Positions 16,631-26,718 are shown, numbered from the stretch's first letter. The stretch is 35,714 nucleotides of DNA from Streptomyces sp. NRRL S-118 (GCF_000716335.1 NZ_KL591033.1:1-35714), one strand, 5' to 3'. Notes: a model not told the origin generated them from the sequence alone. Numbers and translations are program-made.

Positions 16631-17329
16631 CTACCGCACCTTTCCCCGATGTTCAGGAGCGGCAACCTCTGCCGCGAGCATTCTGCGCAGACATCCCAGG
16701 CAGCGGGAACGCATCGGCCCCAAACTGCCTTGTGAGATACCCAACTCTCCTGCGATTTCGCGGTAGGTGGGGTCCTTCGGCGACAGCATCGCAGTCAGCA
16801 GCCGTCGGCAGTGCGGGGGTGTCCGGGCGATCGCGGCGCGCAGGGTGCGGCGCCGCTCGGCGACGAGGGCGGCACGCTCGGGCTCGGCTGCGTCCGGTGC
16901 CGGACCGTCGCCGTCGCCGCCTCCCCCGCCGTAGGGGCGTTCCCGCCCGGCGGTACGGCGGGCCCGGCGGGCCTCGGCGCGGACGGCGCGGCGCAGCCAG
17001 TCGGCGGGGTGGGCCGGTACGCCCGGCCCGCCGCCGTCCAGCCGCTCCAGGAGCCGGAGCCACACGGCCTGTTGGAGGTCACCCGCCTCGACCCCGGCGG
17101 CCGCGGCCTCGGCCTGCGCCTCGGCGACGAGTAGCGGCGCGAGGGCCCCGACGAGCTCCCGCACGGCGGGCGCGGCGCCGTGGGCGGTGGCGGTGTCCCG
17201 GACCTGTCCGGACGCCCGGACACGCATGGCGCCGCGGTCGGGCGTGGTGCCCCTGGTGGGTTTCGAGGCTCCGGCGGGAGCGGGGGCGGGGGCGGACGAG
17301 GCGGCACGCTTTCCGGTCGGTGTCGTCAT
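16631..17329 (-). CDS. ECF-like sigma-70-family RNA polymerase sigma factor
   Basis: The 232-residue protein has an N-terminal Ala/Pro-rich stretch (1-45), a region-2-like segment (GDLQQAVWLRLLERL to ADWLRRAVRAEARRARR, about 95-140), a Gly-rich linker, and region 4 with a helix-turn-helix (YREIAGELGISQGSLGPMRSRCLGCLRRML, about 190-220) that would read the -35 element. It should therefore direct core RNA polymerase to a small regulon. Region 2 is less canonical than in well-known ECF factors. The ATG at 17329 has no clear ribosome site and the frame is open upstream, so the start is uncertain. No anti-sigma gene is next to it, which is unusual for an ECF factor. The GNAT gene follows after 39 nt and could be co-transcribed. 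Confidence 0.8.
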   Translation of the reverse strand: MTTPTGKRAASSAPAPAPAGASKPTRGTTPDRGAMRVRASGQVRDTATAHGAAPAVRELVGALAPLLVAEAQAEAAAAGVEAGDLQQAVWLRLLERLDGGGPGVPAHPADWLRRAVRAEARRARRTAGRERPYGGGGGDGDGPAPDAAEPERAALVAERRRTLRAAIARTPPHCRRLLTAMLSPKDPTYREIAGELGISQGSLGPMRSRCLGCLRRMLAAEVAAPEHRGKVR

Positions 17330-17490
17330 GCCGCGCACGACACCCGCCGCGCCGCGCGCGGTTTCACCCCCGCGCCCAAACCCCCCGTCCGGGTGTCCGT
17401 CGCGGCACGGAGCTGACGCGGGGGCGGCGCGGGGGCGCGGGGGGCGCGGGGGTGGCGTACCGGAGCGGGACGGGCGTGGCGCAGCGGGCG

Positions 17491-18630
17491 TCAGCGGTTG
17501 CGGAAGTCCGCCGCCGCCAGCAGCCCCGTGTCGGGGTGGTCGGTGAAGATGCCGTCGATGCCGGTGGCGAAGTACGCCTCGTACGCGCCGAAGACGTCCC
17601 CGAACGCCGTCGGGTCCGTGCCGCGCCGGAAGTCGGCCGGGAGGAAGCTGTTCTCGTTGCGCAGTGTGTACGGGTGGAGGACCAGGCCCTCGGCGTGCGC
17701 GTCGCGCACCAGGGTGGTCGGCTCGCCCAGCCTGCCGTCCTTGTCCTTGGGTATGACGAGGTCCAGCAGCGGGCCGATGCCCTGCGCGAAGGACGCGATC
17801 CACCGGAGGCCCTGGGGCGTGATCAGGTCGGCGACCGTGCGCGGGTCGCCCGTCTCGCGGAAGTCCCAGGGCCGGTCGTCCGCCGTCCACAGCAGCACGA
17901 CGCGCGGCGTGGAGACGAGCTTCGCCATCCGCTGCATGCTCGTCGGCTCGAAGGACTGCAGGAACGTCGGCGAGTCGGCACCGTCGCGCCGGTACCGCCG
18001 CAGCAGCTTCGCGAGCCGCTCCTCCAGGCCGAGGCCCAGCGCGCGGAAGTAGCTGGGGTGCTTGGTCTCGACGTGGAGCCACACCGGGTGGCCTCGGCGA
18101 CGGCCCTCCTTCTCCGCCCAGCGCAGCACCTCCTCGAAGGTCGGTATCGCCCAGCGCCCGTCGTACACGGTGTTCTCCTGGCGCGTGCCGGGGATGCGCT
18201 CCTTCGCCCGCAGGGTCTTCAGCTCCGCGAGGGTGAAGTCCTCGGTGAACCAGCCCGTCAGCGCCGTGCCGTCGACGGTCTTCGTCGTCCTGCGGGAGGC
18301 GAACTCGGGGTGGTCGGCGACGTCCGTGGTGCCCGTGATGTCGTTCTCGTGGCGGCAGACCAGGTGCCCGTCCTTCGTGGGGACGAGGTCCTGCTCGATG
18401 ACGTGCGCGCCCATGTCGAGGGCGAGCTGGTAGGAGCCGAGCGTGTGCTCGGGCCGGTAGCCGCTGGCGCCGCGGTGCGCGATGACCGTGGGGACGGGCA
18501 GCTTGCGGTACGGGGCGGACGGCCGGGCGTGTGCCGTGCCGCCGCCGGCCGCGAGAGCGGCGGCCGAGCCGAGCACCGCCGCTCCCAGCACGGTCCGCCG
18601 GCCCGGGGTCCTGCGCGCACCCTGTGTCAT
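17491..18630 (-). CDS. glpQ: Tat-exported glycerophosphodiester phosphodiesterase
   Basis: The 379-residue enzyme has a twin-Arg signal (RRTVLG at 11-16, then a hydrophobic stretch, cut likely after AHA near residue 36). The mature GDPD TIM barrel shows VIAHRGASGYRPEHT (His52, Arg53, Glu61), EQDLVPTKDGHLVCRHEN (Glu79, Asp81, His94) and VETKHPSYF, which together bind Ca and cut glycerophosphodiesters into glycerol-3-phosphate and an alcohol outside the cell. This supplies phosphate and glycerol. The ATG at 18630 has AAGGAG about 5 nt upstream. The 120-150-bp upstream region has a PHO-box-like pair, in line with known PhoP control of such genes in Streptomyces. It is divergent from plsC. Confidence 0.93.
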   Translation of the reverse strand: MTQGARRTPGRRTVLGAAVLGSAAALAAGGGTAHARPSAPYRKLPVPTVIAHRGASGYRPEHTLGSYQLALDMGAHVIEQDLVPTKDGHLVCRHENDITGTTDVADHPEFASRRTTKTVDGTALTGWFTEDFTLAELKTLRAKERIPGTRQENTVYDGRWAIPTFEEVLRWAEKEGRRRGHPVWLHVETKHPSYFRALGLGLEERLAKLLRRYRRDGADSPTFLQSFEPTSMQRMAKLVSTPRVVLLWTADDRPWDFRETGDPRTVADLITPQGLRWIASFAQGIGPLLDLVIPKDKDGRLGEPTTLVRDAHAEGLVLHPYTLRNENSFLPADFRRGTDPTAFGDVFGAYEAYFATGIDGIFTDHPDTGLLAAADFRNR

Positions 18631-18753
18631 GGAGGCTCCTTCGTGATCGTCGTCGAGCATCGTCGGGCGTCCTTCCGGACGATCGAGTGGGCCCGATGGT
18701 AGGGAATTCGGTCTTACGTACGGCAGACCCCGGGCAAACGAGTGGAAAACACA

Positions 18754-18782
18754 GGTCAACACCGCGTATCGGCGGCGTGAAC
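18754..18782 (-). promoter_or_regulatory. Candidate PHO box upstream of glpQ
   Basis: On the minus strand GTTCACG (18782 to 18776) and GTTGACC (18760 to 18754) each match 6 of 7 bases of the PhoP direct-repeat unit GTTCACC. They are spaced exactly 22 bp, which is two 11-bp units. The intervening unit is poor. The site lies about 125-150 bp upstream of the glpQ start, with TACCAT as a possible -10 between. Confidence 0.45.
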
Positions 18783-18826
18783 CCGGTGTGCGGCGGCAGG
18801 TGACCCGCGAGTATCGTCCTCACCTG

Positions 18827-18851
18827 CACATACTGGTACTGGTCACATACT
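18827..18851 (+). promoter_or_regulatory. Direct repeat CACATACT in the plsC promoter region
   Basis: CACATACT occurs at 18827-18834 and 18844-18851, 17 bp apart, flanking TGGTACTGG. It ends 27 bp before the TTG start of the acyltransferase gene. It may combine a -10-like element (CATACT) with a regulator site. Confidence 0.35.
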
Positions 18852-18878
18852 CGGTCGGCTACTTCGTCGGAGGACTCG

Positions 18879-19553
18879 TTGTCCCGCTTCGCACTCATCA
18901 AGGCAGTGCTCGGCCCGGTCTTGCGCCTGATGTTCCGCCCCCGGGTGGAGGGCGCCGAGCACATCCCCGGCACGGGTCCGGTCATCCTCGCGGGCAACCA
19001 CCTGACGTTCATCGACTCCATCGTGCTGCCGATCGTCTGCGACCGGCAGGTCGTCTTCATCGGCAAGGACGAGTACGTCACGGGCAAGGGGCTCAAGGGC
19101 CGGCTCATGGCCTGGTTCTTCACGGGCGTCGGCATGATCCCGGTGGACCGCGACGGCGCGAACGGCGGTGTCGCGGCGCTGATGACCGGGCGCCGGGTGC
19201 TGGAGGAGGGCAGGATGTTCGGCATCTACCCCGAGGGCACCCGCTCCCCCGACGGCCGGCTCTACCGGGGCCGTACGGGGATCGCGCGACTGACGCTGAT
19301 GACGGGCGCGCCGGTGGTGCCGTTCGCGATGATCGGCACGGACAAGCTCCAGCCGGGCGGCGCGGGTCTGCCCCGCCCGGGCCGTGTGACGGTGCGTTTC
19401 GGCGCACCGATGGAGTTCTCCCGCTACGAGGGCATGGACCGCGACCGCTACGTGCTGCGGGCGGTGACGGACTCGGTGATGGCCGAGGTCATGCGGCTGT
19501 CGGGCCAGGAGTACGTGGACATGTACGCCACGAAGGCCAAGGCGGCGGCGTAG
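18879..19553 (+). CDS. plsC: 1-acyl-sn-glycerol-3-phosphate acyltransferase (PlsC family)
   Basis: The 224-residue protein has the acyltransferase motifs in order: NHLTFID (40-46, with catalytic His41 and Asp46), GMIPVDRDG (glycerol-phosphate binding), FGIYPEGTRSPDG (115-126, phosphate binding) and VPFAMIG. It adds a second acyl chain to lysophosphatidic acid, giving phosphatidic acid at the membrane face. Some PlsC-like enzymes use other acceptors, so exact substrate is inferred. The start is TTG at 18879 with GGAGGA 4 nt before it; the spacing is slightly short. A 20-bp hairpin terminates the gene. Its head-to-head partner glpQ degrades the same lipid-derived phosphodiesters, suggesting linked phospholipid metabolism. 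Confidence 0.9.
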   Translation: MSRFALIKAVLGPVLRLMFRPRVEGAEHIPGTGPVILAGNHLTFIDSIVLPIVCDRQVVFIGKDEYVTGKGLKGRLMAWFFTGVGMIPVDRDGANGGVAALMTGRRVLEEGRMFGIYPEGTRSPDGRLYRGRTGIARLTLMTGAPVVPFAMIGTDKLQPGGAGLPRPGRVTVRFGAPMEFSRYEGMDRDRYVLRAVTDSVMAEVMRLSGQEYVDMYATKAKAAA

Positions 19554-19584
19554 GCGGCCCCAGGCCCCGGCCCGGAGCACACGG

Positions 19585-19629
19585 GGCCGGCGCCCCCGTA
19601 CAGCCGACCGCTGTACGGGGGCGCCGGCC
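19585..19629. terminator. Perfect 20-bp bidirectional hairpin
   Basis: Bases 19585-19604 pair perfectly with 19610-19629 around the loop CGACC. It lies between the convergent plsC (+, stop at 19553) and the MFS gene (-, stop at 19653), 32 and 24 nt from their ends, so it can serve both. Confidence 0.9.
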
Positions 19630-19652
19630 GTTGCATGTGGCGGGCCCGTCCT

Positions 19653-21197
19653 CTACGGGTGCTCCGCACCCTCCGCGAGCTTCTGGCCGCGCAGCAGGAA
19701 CCACGCCGCGACCGCCGTCGCCAGCAGGACCATCGCGCCGACGCCCGCCGCGATGCGCAGGCCCTCGACGAACGCGTCCTGGGCGGCCGTGACCAGCGCC
19801 GTGGCCGTCGCTTCGGGCAGTCCGGCGGACACCTCCACCGCGCCGCCCAGCGATTCGTGCGCCGCCGCGGCGGTGGAGGCGGGAACCCCGTCCGGCGTGA
19901 CGAAGTCGCTGTACACGCCCGTCACGACGGAGCCGAGGAGCGCGATGCCGAGCGCCGCGCCCAGCTCGTACGCCGTCTCGGACACCGCGGACGCGGCGCC
20001 CGCCTGCTCCCGGGGGACGCTGGAGAGGATCACGTCCGCGGTGACGGTGAACGCGAAGCCCGCGCCCACGCCGACGACCAGCAGGGCCGCGCCGAGCAGC
20101 GGGTAGCCGGTGGTCCGGTCGAGCAGCGTCAGCGCGGCGAGCGCCAGGCCGACCGCCGCGAGGCCGCCCGACACCACGGACCGCACCGAGAAGCGGCGGG
20201 CGACCAGGCCCGCGACCAGACCGGCCGTCACGGCTCCGACGGCGGCGGGCAGTTCCGCCAGTCCGGCCTCCAGCGGCGGGCGCCCCTGGACGAGCTGGAG
20301 GAACTGGGAGAGGAAGAACACCAGCCCGGACAGCCCGAGGATGGTCAGCAGGTCCGCCAGAACCGCCCCGGAGAAGCCCCGGTGGTGAAAGAGCCTCATG
20401 TCCAGCAGGGGCGCCTCCAGGCGGAGCTGGCGCCGTACGAACAAGGTCAGCGCGGCCGCACCGGCCACGGCGGCGACGGCCATGTCGAGGCCCACGCCGT
20501 GCGCGGCCACCTCCTTGACGGCGTACACGAGGCCGATCATGCCGACGAGCGAGAGCGCGACGCTGGTCAGGTCCCATGGGCCGGGCGCCGGGTTCCGGGA
20601 CTCGGGGATGAGCTTGGCGCCCACGAGCACCAGGACCACCATGACCGGCAGGTTGATCAGGAAGACCGAGCCCCACCAGAAGTGCTCCAGCAGGAAGCCG
20701 CCGACGACGGGGCCGACGGCCGCGCCGGCGGAGGCCATGGCTCCCCAGATGCCGATGGCGAAGCTGCGCTCGCGCGGGTCGTGGAAGAGGTTGCGGATGA
20801 GCGCCAGCGTCGACGGCATCAGGGTGGCACCGGCGACGCCGAGCAGCGCCCGCGCCACGATCATCATCTCGGGGCTGGTGGCGTACGCGTTGAGCACCGA
20901 CACGGCGCCGAAGGCGGTGGCACCGGTCAGCAGCAGCTTCTTGCGGCCGATGCGGTCACCGAGGCTGCCCATGGAGACGAGGAGTCCGGCGATGACGAAG
21001 GAGTAGACGTCGCCGATCCACAGCAGCTGCGTACCGGTCGGGCGGAGGTCCTCGCTGAGGTACGGGGTCGCCAGGCCGAGCACGGTGGCGTCGACCGCGA
21101 CGAGCAGCACGGCCAGGACGAGCACGGTGAGCGCCAACCAGCGGCCGGGTCGGCCGACGACCTCCGGTTCCTTGGTCAGCTGGTCGGTTCGGGTCAT
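19653..21197 (-). CDS. MFS drug-efflux transporter, 14-TM DHA2 type
   Basis: The 514-residue membrane protein carries DHA2 signatures: VAVDATVLGLATPYL in TM1 (motif D1, Asp36), GSLGDRIGRKKL (motif A, 77-88) and GAAVGPVVGG in TM5 (motif C, the antiporter motif). Its hydrophobic profile fits 14 TM helices. Such QacA/SmvA-like proteins export drugs or lipophilic cations with the proton gradient; the substrate is unknown. The ATG at 21197 overlaps the TetR stop codon as ATGA, so it is translated coupled to the regulator, which presumably represses both genes. It ends at a strong hairpin shared with plsC. Confidence 0.92.
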   Translation of the reverse strand: MTRTDQLTKEPEVVGRPGRWLALTVLVLAVLLVAVDATVLGLATPYLSEDLRPTGTQLLWIGDVYSFVIAGLLVSMGSLGDRIGRKKLLLTGATAFGAVSVLNAYATSPEMMIVARALLGVAGATLMPSTLALIRNLFHDPRERSFAIGIWGAMASAGAAVGPVVGGFLLEHFWWGSVFLINLPVMVVLVLVGAKLIPESRNPAPGPWDLTSVALSLVGMIGLVYAVKEVAAHGVGLDMAVAAVAGAAALTLFVRRQLRLEAPLLDMRLFHHRGFSGAVLADLLTILGLSGLVFFLSQFLQLVQGRPPLEAGLAELPAAVGAVTAGLVAGLVARRFSVRSVVSGGLAAVGLALAALTLLDRTTGYPLLGAALLVVGVGAGFAFTVTADVILSSVPREQAGAASAVSETAYELGAALGIALLGSVVTGVYSDFVTPDGVPASTAAAAHESLGGAVEVSAGLPEATATALVTAAQDAFVEGLRIAAGVGAMVLLATAVAAWFLLRGQKLAEGAEHP

Positions 21198-21745
21198 CTT
21201 TCCACGCTCCTGCGTGCTCCGCCGAGCAGCAGCTCGGCGATCATGTACTGGAAGTCCTTGGCGGCCACCCGCCCGTCCTGCACGGCCCATGCGCAGGTGC
21301 CGACGAGGCCGTAGAGCGCCTCGGTGAGCCAGGCGGGCGACAGGTCGATCCGGAAGTCGCCCTCCTCCTGGCCGCGCCGGAAGAGCGCGGCGACCCGGGC
21401 GTCGAGGCGGGCCCAGCCCTCGTTCATCCGGTCGCCCTCGAAGAGCTGGTTCTCGGTGACGAGGAACGCGAGCAGTCCGGCGACCGGCTCCACCCCTGCG
21501 ATGAGCCGGCGCAGCGCCTCCTCGGCAGGGCCGTCGTCGAACCGGGCCCGGTCGATGGCTGCCTCGAACTCCTGGATCCCGAGCGTCTCCAGCGCCCTGA
21601 CCAGCGCGTCCCGACCGGCGAAGTGCCGGTGGAGGGTCGCGCGGCCGATGCCGGCGGCGCGGGCGACCTCGTCCATGGTGGCGGTCGCCTTGCGGGAGAG
21701 GAGGGCGGCGGCGGTGCGCAGCACCTGCTCACGGTCGACTGTCAT
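21194..21745 (-). CDS. TetR-family repressor of the adjacent efflux gene
   Basis: The 183-residue protein has a TetR N-terminal helix-turn-helix (MDEVARAAGIGRATLHRHFAGRDALVRAL, about 24-52) and an all-helical ligand domain. It leads the TetR-MFS operon, with a 4-bp overlap. The ATG at 21745 lacks a ribosome site but follows TATGGT by 6 nt, suggesting a leaderless mRNA. A near-perfect operator (TGAGAC-N6-GTCTCA at 21765-21782) lies 20-37 bp upstream, and an extra TGAGAC half-site overlaps the start (21745-21750), consistent with autorepression. The ligand is likely a substrate of the pump. Confidence 0.9.
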   Translation of the reverse strand: MTVDREQVLRTAAALLSRKATATMDEVARAAGIGRATLHRHFAGRDALVRALETLGIQEFEAAIDRARFDDGPAEEALRRLIAGVEPVAGLLAFLVTENQLFEGDRMNEGWARLDARVAALFRRGQEEGDFRIDLSPAWLTEALYGLVGTCAWAVQDGRVAAKDFQYMIAELLLGGARRSVER

Positions 21746-21764
21746 GAGACAACCATAGCCCATG

Positions 21765-21782
21765 TGAGACATCAACGTCTCA
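21765..21782. promoter_or_regulatory. Palindromic operator shared by TetR-MFS and the HAD-like gene
   Basis: TGAGAC-ATCAAC-GTCTCA is a perfect 6-bp inverted repeat with a 6-bp spacer, the usual form for a TetR dimer. It is 20 bp from the TetR start and 38 bp from the divergent HAD-like start, so one bound dimer could control both directions. Confidence 0.7.
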
Positions 21783-21819
21783 TTCGAAATTCGATCGACT
21801 CACACGAGGAAGGAACACG

Positions 21820-22338
21820 ATGCTGAGGCGCATGAAGCCACTGCTGCTGATCGACGTCGACGGTCCGCTCAATCCGTACGCCGCCCAGGCCCAGCGCAGA
21901 CCGGAGGGGTACACCACCCACCGGATGCGACCCACGGGCTGGACGGAGGTGAAGCCACTGCGGGTGTGGCTCAACCCCGCGCACGGCGAGGAGCTGCGGG
22001 CGCTGTCCCGCCTCTATGACCTGGTCTGGGCGACCACGTGGAAGGGTGAGGCCAACGAGTGGATAGGGCCGCATCTCGGGCTGCCAGAGCTGCCGTACAT
22101 CGACTGGCCCCAGATGCACGGAAAGGCCCCTCGCGGGACCTTCTGGAAGACGCAGTACATCCTTCCGTACGCGGCGGGCCGGCCGTTCGCCTGGGTCGAC
22201 GACGACATCACCGGGTACGACCGCGAGATGGTGGAGCGGGAACACCTCGCCGCCGCCCTCCTGGTGCACGTCGATCCGCGTATCGGCTTGACACGGCCGG
22301 ACTTCGACGCGCTCGCGGACTGGGCGGCGGCGCTGTGA
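21820..22338 (+). CDS. HAD-like domain protein (Swiss-army-knife RNA-repair HAD type)
   Basis: The 172-residue stand-alone protein shows the HAD motifs: LLLIDVDGPLNPY (Asp12 nucleophile, Asp14), a motif II Thr in LVWATTWKGEANE (73-74), Lys111 in FWKTQYI, and the motif IV acidic run WVDDDIT (128-130). This pattern, with PLNPY after the nucleophile and ATTW, belongs to the small HAD family also found fused to RNA-repair enzymes. It probably removes a phosphate from RNA ends or a metabolite; the substrate is unproven. The ATG at 21820 has GAGGAAGG about 7 nt upstream. It is divergent from TetR-MFS across the shared operator and ends 9 nt from the convergent argH. Confidence 0.75.
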   Translation: MLRRMKPLLLIDVDGPLNPYAAQAQRRPEGYTTHRMRPTGWTEVKPLRVWLNPAHGEELRALSRLYDLVWATTWKGEANEWIGPHLGLPELPYIDWPQMHGKAPRGTFWKTQYILPYAAGRPFAWVDDDITGYDREMVEREHLAAALLVHVDPRIGLTRPDFDALADWAAAL

Positions 22339-22347
22339 TCTGCCGGA

Positions 22348-25064
<2,717 letters not shown>

Positions 25065-25080
25065 GGGTTTCTCCTTACGG

Positions 25081-25129
25081 TGCATTCACTGACAGGTATA
25101 ACTATGCAGACCCCTGTATGTTTTGTCAA
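25081..25129 (-). promoter_or_regulatory. argG promoter with overlapping ARG boxes
   Basis: On the minus strand, TTGACA (25129 to 25124) and CATAGT (25106 to 25101) are spaced 17 bp, a near-consensus housekeeping promoter. Two TGCAT-type half-sites face each other at the ends of 25081-25108, with the -10 lying inside, so ArgR binding would block RNA polymerase. The promoter is 37-65 bp upstream of the GTG start. Confidence 0.7.
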
Positions 25130-25438
25130 CGCGGGGGTCGGAGGGCTGAGCGGAGGCGCACGGCGGACCGGCCGACGAGCGTGCGGTGGGCACCGTCCCG
25201 TACCCGACCCACGCGAGGAACGCACGCAGCACGCCGAGCACTTCGGCCGCAGGACGGACCAGGAGTTCGCGGCGTCCTGCCAGAAGAAGGACCATGTCGG
25301 CGTGAGCCTGGACGGGCTGCCGGCACTCCCGTTCCCCCTGCCGCGGCGCACGGACACCGTCCGAGGCCGGTGAGGCCACCCGCCCGTCCGGACGCGCCGC
25401 ACGGGCGAGGCGCGGTACCGCGGCGTAGCGTCCGGGGC
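25130..25438. other. Gene-free interval between argG promoter and L,D-transpeptidase gene
   Basis: About 310 bp without a supported gene. A minus-strand frame of 97 codons at 25086-25379 is open but would contain the argG promoter and has no family match by eye, so it is left out. TAGCGT (25426-25431) is a plausible -10 for the gene at 25439, 7 nt before its ATG. Nothing else was seen. Confidence 0.5.
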
Positions 25439-26122
25439 ATGCGCCTCGCTCTCGTGCTCGCGTCCGTCCTGCTGGTGCTGACGCCCGTGGACAGCGCGCC
25501 CCTGCCCGCGCGGATGGCGGACACAGGGGGCGGTACGCAGCTGATCACGGCCGAGGCGCCGCACGCCGGCGCCACCACCGGAACGGTGACGTGGTGGGAG
25601 CGGCACGGCGGCAGGTGGGTGCGGGCCGGCTCCACGACGGCGCGCTTCGGCGCGAACGGCCTGGTCGACGGGGCGCGGCGCCGGCAGGGCACCTCGACCA
25701 CGCCCACGGGCCTGTACTCCCTGCCGTACGCCTTCGGCATCGACGCCGCCCCGCCGGGCACGGGCTTCGCCTACCGCCGCGTGACCCGCGACTCGTGGTG
25801 GTGCCAGGACGACCGGTCGCGGTCGTACAACCGCTGGGTGGAGGGGCTGCCCGGCGACTGCCGGGCTTCCGAGTCCGAACACCTCGTCAGCTACCGGCGG
25901 CAGTACACCCATGCCCTGGTGACCGGCTTCAACTACGCACGCCCGGTCCGCGGACGGGGCGCCGGCATCTTCCTGCACGTCGCGGGTGAAGGCCCCACGG
26001 CGGGGTGCGTGTCGGTGCCGCGGCGCGCGATGGAACGGATCCTGGCGTGGGCGGACCCCGGCCGGCGACCGCACATCGCGATCGGTACGGCGTCGGGGCC
26101 GACCGCCCTCACCCGGTACTGA
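25439..26122 (+). CDS. Secreted L,D-transpeptidase-like (YkuD family) protein
   Basis: The 227-residue protein starts with a signal peptide (MRLALVLASVLLVLTPVDSA, cut near residue 20-25). Its mature part has a YkuD-like core with Tyr/Arg-rich strands and IFLHVAGEGPTAGCVSVP: His180 and Cys190 are the likely catalytic pair, with GPTAGC in place of the more usual S/T-H-G-C. The nucleophile Cys should form an acyl-enzyme during peptidoglycan cross-linking or anchoring. Cys122 and Cys141 may form a disulfide outside the cell. The ATG at 25439 has no ribosome site but follows TAGCGT by 7 nt, suggesting a leaderless mRNA. It sits on the opposite strand, between argR and argG, inside the arginine cluster. 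Confidence 0.82.
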   Translation: MRLALVLASVLLVLTPVDSAPLPARMADTGGGTQLITAEAPHAGATTGTVTWWERHGGRWVRAGSTTARFGANGLVDGARRRQGTSTTPTGLYSLPYAFGIDAAPPGTGFAYRRVTRDSWWCQDDRSRSYNRWVEGLPGDCRASESEHLVSYRRQYTHALVTGFNYARPVRGRGAGIFLHVAGEGPTAGCVSVPRRAMERILAWADPGRRPHIAIGTASGPTALTRY

Positions 26123-26149
26123 CGCGCGCTCACCCCGGCCCGGGGCGCC

Positions 26150-26172
26150 CGCTCCCCCGGCGCCGGGGAGCG
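26150..26172. terminator. Hairpin between the L,D-transpeptidase and argR genes
   Basis: CGCTCCCC (26150-26157) pairs with GGGGAGCG (26165-26172) around a 7-nt loop. It lies in the 52-bp space between the convergent stop codons, 3 nt from the argR end, and can serve both directions. Confidence 0.7.
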
Positions 26173-26174
26173 CC

Positions 26175-26711
26175 CTACCGCTCGCGCTGCGCCAGGCGCA
26201 GCAGGTGGTCGGCGAGCGCCTGGCCGCCGGCCGGGTCGCGGGAGATGAGCAACAGCGTGTCGTCACCCGCGATGGTGCCCAGGACGGCGTGCAGTTCCGC
26301 CTGGTCGATGGCGGAGGCGAGGAACTGCGCCGCGCCCGGCGGGGTGCGCAGCACCACCAGGTTGGCGGACGCCTCGGCGGAGATCAGCAGTTCGGCGGAG
26401 AGGCGCCGCATGCGCTCCTCCTTGGCCGACTCGCCGAGCGGTGCCTGCGGCGTGCGGAAGCCGCCCTCGCTGGGCACCGCGTAGATCAGTTCGCCGCCCG
26501 TGTTGCGGATCTTCACCGCGCCGAGTTCGTCGAGGTCGCGGGAGAGCGTCGCCTGGGTGACGCTCAGCCCGTCGTCCGCGAGGAGCTTGGCCAGCTGGCT
26601 CTGGGAGCGGACCGGCTGCCGGTTGAGGATGTCCACGATCCGGCGGTGGCGTGCGGTGCGGGTCTGCGGAACGGACGGCCCGCCGTGGTCGTTGTCCTGG
26701 GCCTCGCTCAT
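26175..26711 (-). CDS. argR: Arginine repressor
   Basis: The 178-residue protein has the ArgR winged helix ([22 protein letters not shown] to [18 protein letters not shown]) and the C-terminal arginine-binding, hexamer-forming domain with [12 protein letters not shown]. With arginine bound it should repress argC and argG through the TGCATA boxes seen in this window. The ATG at 26711 follows the argD stop codon by 7 nt, with GGAG/GAGA in the end of argD, so it is translated with the operon and controls its own supply. About 20 residues precede the winged helix, a common extension in Streptomyces. Confidence 0.95.
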   Translation of the reverse strand: MSEAQDNDHGGPSVPQTRTARHRRIVDILNRQPVRSQSQLAKLLADDGLSVTQATLSRDLDELGAVKIRNTGGELIYAVPSEGGFRTPQAPLGESAKEERMRRLSAELLISAEASANLVVLRTPPGAAQFLASAIDQAELHAVLGTIAGDDTLLLISRDPAGGQALADHLLRLAQRER

Positions 26712-26718
26712 CGTCGTC

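Noticed and set aside
25086..25379. A 97-codon minus-strand frame between argG and the L,D-transpeptidase gene
   Set aside because: It would contain the argG promoter and ARG boxes, and shows no recognisable family.
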